Shown piece after piece: positions 60,170 through 64,000 of a stretch of DNA of 64,000 nt. Source of the DNA: Paenibacillus sp. JCM 10914 (lineage in GTDB: Bacteria > Bacillota > Bacilli > Paenibacillales > Paenibacillaceae); contig NZ_BAZR01000008.1 of NCBI RefSeq assembly GCF_001315105.1, positions 1-64,000 of the forward strand, written 5' to 3'. The notes beneath the pieces were generated by a model. It did no database searches. It had not been told where the DNA came from and saw only the letters and a program-made list of their open reading frames with translations. How positions within the stretch are numbered: position 1 is the stretch's first letter; each line of letters begins with the position of its first letter. A program made the translations under genes and the position numbers.

Positions 60170-61807
60170 TTATTGGAACTTAAATCCACTAATGGCTACG
60201 ACCGCACATCGTGCCATCTTCTCGCCGGAACGGTGCGGCCAAGTGCTGGTCGGCTGATTAAGGTCCTCCGTATTCTCCCCAGGATGCTGGACGGACAGGA
60301 ACAGTGTCTGTTCGTCGGGTGAGAAGTAGGGACCCGTCAATTCGCACTCTACCGGACCGGAAGCGAATTGCAATGCAACGCCCTGGTCAGGACCGCTCGT
60401 CGGGATTACAAACAAACCGTTGTTCATGAAAGACCTGTGAACGCCTTTGTTCTGACTGCTGCTGGAGATGTCCGTTACCACCCAGAGATCGCCGTTCGAA
60501 TCGAAGGCCAGATTGTCTGGCGAGCTGAAGCCGGATTGGCGGCCGCCGGCAGCAAAGATTTCGAAATCAAATTCCATCGCCGCCAGGTCATCGCCTGCTT
60601 CGAAGATGCGCGTAATATGGCCATGAATATTGCCGTGGCTGTCGTTGTTCGTATGACAGATGAACACCGTGCTGTCAAAAGGTGAGATTTCGATGTCCTC
60701 CGGACGATCCGTCGGTGTGCCGCCAACCAGTCGCGCCGCTTCCTGACAATAGGTAACGACATCACCTTGTGTTTTAAACCTAGCTTGGACCTCCGGATCT
60801 TTAGCGGCCGCCTTGGTGACGGCATCCAACGTAACCGGCTGCCATGTGCCTGATTTAAGGTTAGCTACATAGAGCGTGCCTTCCTCCAGAAGCGCAGAGT
60901 TGGCACGGCCTTTGCTCTTGTCGTATTTGTGCTTGCTAATGAACTTATACACGCACGCATCTTTCTTGTCATCGCCCATATATACGACAATCCGGCCGTC
61001 CTGCGCAAGTCCCATGGCGGTATTCTCATGGTTGAAGCGGCCGAGGGCCGTATGTTTCTTCAAGAACGATTTGTCGAATGGATCAACCTCGACGACCCAG
61101 CCATAATGCGTTTCCGGGAGGCCCGAGATCTTGGCAGTCTCTTCGAAGTTCTCCTCACAGGACAATACCGTGTTCCACAACGTAACGCCGCCGGAGCAGT
61201 TAGCGAAAGTACCTGTTGCCGTCGTCGCGCCCTTCAAGGCAGGTATGCCTCTGGCTGGACCGGTAATATCGAATTTCGTGAAGCCATTGATGCGGCGGGC
61301 ATGCGTAGAGGAGGTGTCCATCTTCCATACACCCTGCTCATCGCGGTATACCTCAATTACCGACATTCCTTGGTAATACAGGTTCTTTTGGATTTGAGCG
61401 GCAGTCATTTTCCCGTCCTTGACCGGTCCGATCGAGAAGATAGTGGAGTATTCGTGATTGTTGACGAGCAGGCCGCGGACGTTGGAGCCTTTGATGGGGA
61501 AAAAAGCGTTGTAGTCGCAGCCGGAGCCGAATTTATCGCCAGCCGTATTGATTACGTCGTCAAAGGCGGCGATCACGTCGTATTTAAACTGTTTTGGCAG
61601 AACGAGTTGGTCTGCCTTGGTGGGTTCGATGGGCTCGAAGTAGCCGCTGACCCGGTTCGTATGGAATCCGAACAGATGATTTGCGTTACCGGACATAGCG
61701 GAAGCTTTGCCTTCCAGCACGCCTAAACCGGCGGATGCGGCTGCCAATGCGGTTGCGCCGGTACCTAGATAAGACAAAAACGTTTTGCGGTCCATCGTTT
61801 TATTCAA
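60170..61807 (-). CDS. phoX: PhoX-family (DUF839) alkaline phosphatase with Tat-like signal
   Basis: 545 residues. Secreted phosphatase of the Ca/Fe-dependent PhoX family: NNHEYS, NCSGGVTLWNTVLSCEENFEE, GRFNHENTAMGLAQDGRIVVYMGDD, PFDSTVFICHTNNDSHG and SPDNLAFDSNGDLWVVTD are conserved metal/active site segments. The signal is DRKTFLSYLG with a hydrophobic stretch; it has Arg-Lys where the twin-arginine motif normally has Arg-Arg. TTG start at 61807 after GAGGGGTGG. First gene of a phosphatase-translocase operon similar in logic to Bacillus phoD-tatAd-tatCd. Confidence 0.92.
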   Translation of the reverse strand: MNKTMDRKTFLSYLGTGATALAAASAGLGVLEGKASAMSGNANHLFGFHTNRVSGYFEPIEPTKADQLVLPKQFKYDVIAAFDDVINTAGDKFGSGCDYNAFFPIKGSNVRGLLVNNHEYSTIFSIGPVKDGKMTAAQIQKNLYYQGMSVIEVYRDEQGVWKMDTSSTHARRINGFTKFDITGPARGIPALKGATTATGTFANCSGGVTLWNTVLSCEENFEETAKISGLPETHYGWVVEVDPFDKSFLKKHTALGRFNHENTAMGLAQDGRIVVYMGDDKKDACVYKFISKHKYDKSKGRANSALLEEGTLYVANLKSGTWQPVTLDAVTKAAAKDPEVQARFKTQGDVVTYCQEAARLVGGTPTDRPEDIEISPFDSTVFICHTNNDSHGNIHGHITRIFEAGDDLAAMEFDFEIFAAGGRQSGFSSPDNLAFDSNGDLWVVTDISSSSQNKGVHRSFMNNGLFVIPTSGPDQGVALQFASGPVECELTGPYFSPDEQTLFLSVQHPGENTEDLNQPTSTWPHRSGEKMARCAVVAISGFKFQ

Positions 61808-61920
61808 GCTTATCCACCCCTCATGTACAATTTGTCATCAGGACAAGTGTATAGGGGAAGTGTTAAGAGAAGATCATCCATTATTGGTGGAATTGTAAAA
61901 ATAAAGTAATCTTGGAGGGG

Positions 61921-62223
61921 CTAACGCCGTCCTCTTACATTTCTGGATTTACGGGATTTTGGGATGCTGCCGGGGGGAGTCTTGCGGATCCAACGGATGA
62001 AGGAGCGCATGGCAGGATCTTGTTGAAGCGCGGACAGGGTCGTTAGACCCTGATCTACGAGCTGTTTATTCGTATAAAGGTGGTGGATATGCTTATGGCA
62101 TGGCATACAGAGCAGGGCTGTGGGTAGGTTAGCCCCGCCATACTCCTTGGGGGTAAGATGGTGAATCGTCGTCTTCACTCCAGACCTGCCGCAGCACTCG
62201 CATCGATCATTGTAGCGGTCCAT
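61921..62223 (-). CDS. HNH endonuclease-domain protein (YisB-like)
   Basis: 100 residues. Zinc-bracketed HNH fold: CECCGRSG, IHHLTPKEYGG, LLCMPCHKHIHHLYTN. C-terminal basic tail (RKTPPGSIPKSRKSRNVRGRR). Role unknown; family members are single-strand or structure-specific nucleases, often near DNA repair or mobile genes, neither seen here. AAGGAGATG RBS, 14 bases after lipL. Confidence 0.85.
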   Translation of the reverse strand: MDRYNDRCECCGRSGVKTTIHHLTPKEYGGANLPTALLCMPCHKHIHHLYTNKQLVDQGLTTLSALQQDPAMRSFIRWIRKTPPGSIPKSRKSRNVRGRR

Positions 62224-62237
62224 CGCATCATCTCCTT

Positions 62238-63083
62238 TTATTTATACCGATTTCGCATTTTCTCAGACATGGCATGAATATCTTCGGCATCTGGCATGAC
62301 AAAACTCGAGGACGCCTCGATTAAGTCTCTGCCTGACTGCCAACGGCGTACGGTTTCTTTTACAGCGGTAATGAACGACTGCACTGCGGCTTGGCCGCTG
62401 CCGATATTTGTCAGCTCCTCGAGACTGGCGGTGCTTGAGTCTTCCACGACCGGGTAAAATTTCGGATCTGCGCTCACCGCTGCGACATCATAGAAGGAAC
62501 GAACCAGGCGTGCACGTTCGCTGCCTGAACCATTCGCTATGACAAAGGCCTGTACAATAAAAGCGTGACGCTGCCTGCGCTGGGCAATTCCGCAGAATTT
62601 CAGTCCGCCAATGCTTAAGTCAAAGGTGCCGGGGCAGAAGGCTCCCGCAATCTCACCGCTATCCACAGTTTGTCCGGTACCGCGAAGCGCCTCACGAATT
62701 AGCGCAACCATGATTTCAAAGTCTTGATGGAAGTCGGGCACGGGTCCGCTTGAGGCGAACGGGAGGATCAGGGACAGGTTCACCACGCCTGAATCAAGTG
62801 GGACCGCAGCTCCTCCTGAATGCCGAACGGCCGTATCATAACCGAGAGTGTGGAGCAGTGCCTCGGCCTTGGGCGTGTACGGCAGACGACTGTCGCGCGA
62901 ACCCATGACAAGTGCCCGCGGATGGCGCCATATATGGCAAATGGCGGGGCCGCCATTACCGGTCAATGTACACATTAACTCATCCAGCGCAAAAGGATGC
63001 AGCACGTCCTGAGGGCTAAGATCAGCTGATCGGTCCAGCACTAGAAGGGATTGATGTTCAGGTAGAGATTCCAAGGGATTCAC
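62238..63083 (-). CDS. lipL: Octanoyl-[GcvH]:protein N-octanoyltransferase LipL
   Basis: 281 residues. Moves octanoyl groups from GcvH to E2 subunits during lipoic acid synthesis in Bacillota. Catalytic C150 in GAFCPGTFDLSIGGLKFCGIAQRR, RHSGGAAVPLDSGVVNLSL, and conserved K162 as in Bacillus LipL. GTG start at 63083 with GAGGAGG upstream. Cotranscribed with the HNH gene; no other lipoate gene in view. Confidence 0.92.
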   Translation of the reverse strand: MNPLESLPEHQSLLVLDRSADLSPQDVLHPFALDELMCTLTGNGGPAICHIWRHPRALVMGSRDSRLPYTPKAEALLHTLGYDTAVRHSGGAAVPLDSGVVNLSLILPFASSGPVPDFHQDFEIMVALIREALRGTGQTVDSGEIAGAFCPGTFDLSIGGLKFCGIAQRRQRHAFIVQAFVIANGSGSERARLVRSFYDVAAVSADPKFYPVVEDSSTASLEELTNIGSGQAAVQSFITAVKETVRRWQSGRDLIEASSSFVMPDAEDIHAMSEKMRNRYK

Positions 63084-63207
63084 GCGTCATGCGCCTCCTC
63101 ATAAGTCGATATAAACATAGGAAGTTAAATTAGGAAATGCTGAGAACAGCATATCATAAAATTACCCTTCCAGCGGTACGAGTCCTAAGGAGACCTAGGA
63201 TGTTTCG

Positions 63208-63237
63208 TTGACAATACAATCATTTCTCTCATATAAT
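63208..63237 (+). promoter_or_regulatory. Promoter of the cysteine synthase gene
   Basis: TTGACA (63208-63213), 18-base spacer, TATAAT (63232-63237). A consensus sigma-A promoter; no S-box or T-box leader is visible in the 70 bases to the start codon. Confidence 0.85.
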
Positions 63238-63306
63238 CCGAGTAAGTTTATTGTCTTTATTAGAAATATTGGGTGGAGTATCATTTCACTTCTTAAGGAG
63301 AACAGC

Positions 63307-64000
63307 ATGAAAATATATAATAGCGTGGTTGATATAATCGGTCAGACGCCGATGGTGAAGCTTCAGCGGCTTACGCTCTCAGGTTCGGCTGACGTATATG
63401 TGAAGCTGGAGAAATTCAATCCTTCCGGGAGTGTAAAGGATCGGGCAGCCTACAATCTGGTCCATACCGCGGAGGAGCAGGGATTGCTTCAACCGGGAGG
63501 TACTATCATAGAGCCGACCAGCGGAAATACCGGAATTGGCCTGGCAATGATCGCCGCCGCGAAGGGCTACCGGGCCATCCTGATCATGCCGGATAATATG
63601 TCCAAGGAACGGATTAACATCTTGAAGGCTTATGGGGCGGAGGTCGTCCTGACACCGAGCAGTGAACGCATGCCGGGCTCGATTGCCAAAGCGCTTGAAC
63701 TCCGGGAACAAATCCCCGGCAGCTTCATTCCGCAGCAGTTCGAGAATGCGGCCAACCCGGACATTCATCGGATGACGACGGCACCGGAAATATTGGAGCA
63801 GATGGAAGGGCGGCTGGATGCCTTTGTTGCGACGGCAGGAACGGGCGGCACCGTAACCGGCACAGGGGAGCAATTGCGGATGTCTCTGCCGAGCCTGCAT
63901 ATCGCGGTGGTTGAGCCGAAGGGCTCACCCGTGCTCTCCGGCGGGCAACCGGGTCCGCACAAGCTGGTTGGGACAAGCCCGGGTTTTGTGCCGCAGATTC
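63307..64000 (+). CDS. cysK: Cysteine synthase (CysK-type), N-terminal part, runs off the window
   Basis: 231 residues visible. Makes L-cysteine from O-acetylserine and sulfide with PLP. PLP lysine in PSGSVKDRAA, substrate loop EPTSGNTGIGLA, MPDNMSKERI, and the phosphate-binding TAGTGGTVTGTG. AAGGAG six bases before ATG 63307. Continues past base 64000, so the C-terminus is not assessed. CysK versus a paralogue (for example CysM/YrhA) cannot be settled from this part. Confidence 0.93.
   Translation, partial: MKIYNSVVDIIGQTPMVKLQRLTLSGSADVYVKLEKFNPSGSVKDRAAYNLVHTAEEQGLLQPGGTIIEPTSGNTGIGLAMIAAAKGYRAILIMPDNMSKERINILKAYGAEVVLTPSSERMPGSIAKALELREQIPGSFIPQQFENAANPDIHRMTTAPEILEQMEGRLDAFVATAGTGGTVTGTGEQLRMSLPSLHIAVVEPKGSPVLSGGQPGPHKLVGTSPGFVPQI

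Noticed and set aside
1-64000. tRNA, rRNA, transposase or phage genes
   Set aside because: Looked for tRNA-like cloverleaf ends, transposase motifs and terminal repeats by eye; none recognised. A covariance search would be needed to exclude a tRNA fully.

Overview
The window looks like a chromosomal piece of a Paenibacillus-type Bacillota genome. Evidence: several Bacillus-style regulators (CsoR, PadR, YesN/YesM, LipL), a T-box leader, strong AGGAGG ribosome binding sites, moderate GC, and carbohydrate ABC systems of the LplA/LplB/YtcP type that Paenibacillus carries in large numbers. No rRNA, tRNA, phage or insertion sequence was recognised.

Layout. 1-13.5 kb: a glucuronoxylan island. uxuA and a GntR regulator run leftward, uxaC runs rightward from a perfect palindromic operator, followed by a YesN/YesM-type two-component system, a lipoprotein/permease ABC importer, a cytoplasmic GH10 xylanase and a GH67 alpha-glucuronidase. 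Imported methylglucuronoxylo-oligosaccharides would be trimmed inside the cell and the glucuronate fed into UxaC/UxuA. 13.5-16 kb: AdaA-like regulator, ACR3/BASS-like transporter, one unknown gene. 16-21.5 kb: copper module csoR, copZ, copA with a siroheme-reductase-like protein and an MFS exporter. 21.5-34 kb: mixed housekeeping and stress genes: MarR/SDR, LLM monooxygenase, serS under a T-box, a PadR-controlled ABC-2 exporter, AKR, a split ThrE exporter, methyltransferase, HAD phosphatase, and an ArsR/AHSA1/VOC operon. 34-44 kb: AraC plus GH127, an intergenic hairpin-repeat cluster, glutathione peroxidase, an orphan Dpp-type permease pair, cytoplasmic alpha-amylase, YeiH/LysR and a DUF378 gene.

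45-58.4 kb: the most unusual region, a second ABC sugar importer followed by two different GH29 alpha-L-fucosidases, a CBM9-like protein, an 884-residue transglutaminase-fold protein and a GH18 enzyme, facing a membrane-bound AraC sensor. None of the enzymes has a signal peptide, so this reads as intracellular breakdown of an imported fucosylated, GlcNAc-containing oligosaccharide or glycopeptide. 58.7-64 kb: an amidase remnant, phoX-tatA-tatC (a phosphatase with its own Tat translocase), an HNH nuclease, lipL and the start of a cysteine synthase gene.

Quality caution. Nine genes carry ten single-base indels, every one a homopolymer length change, and each restores a full or near-full conserved protein when corrected. 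This is best explained by sequencing error, so most broken genes here are probably intact in the organism.
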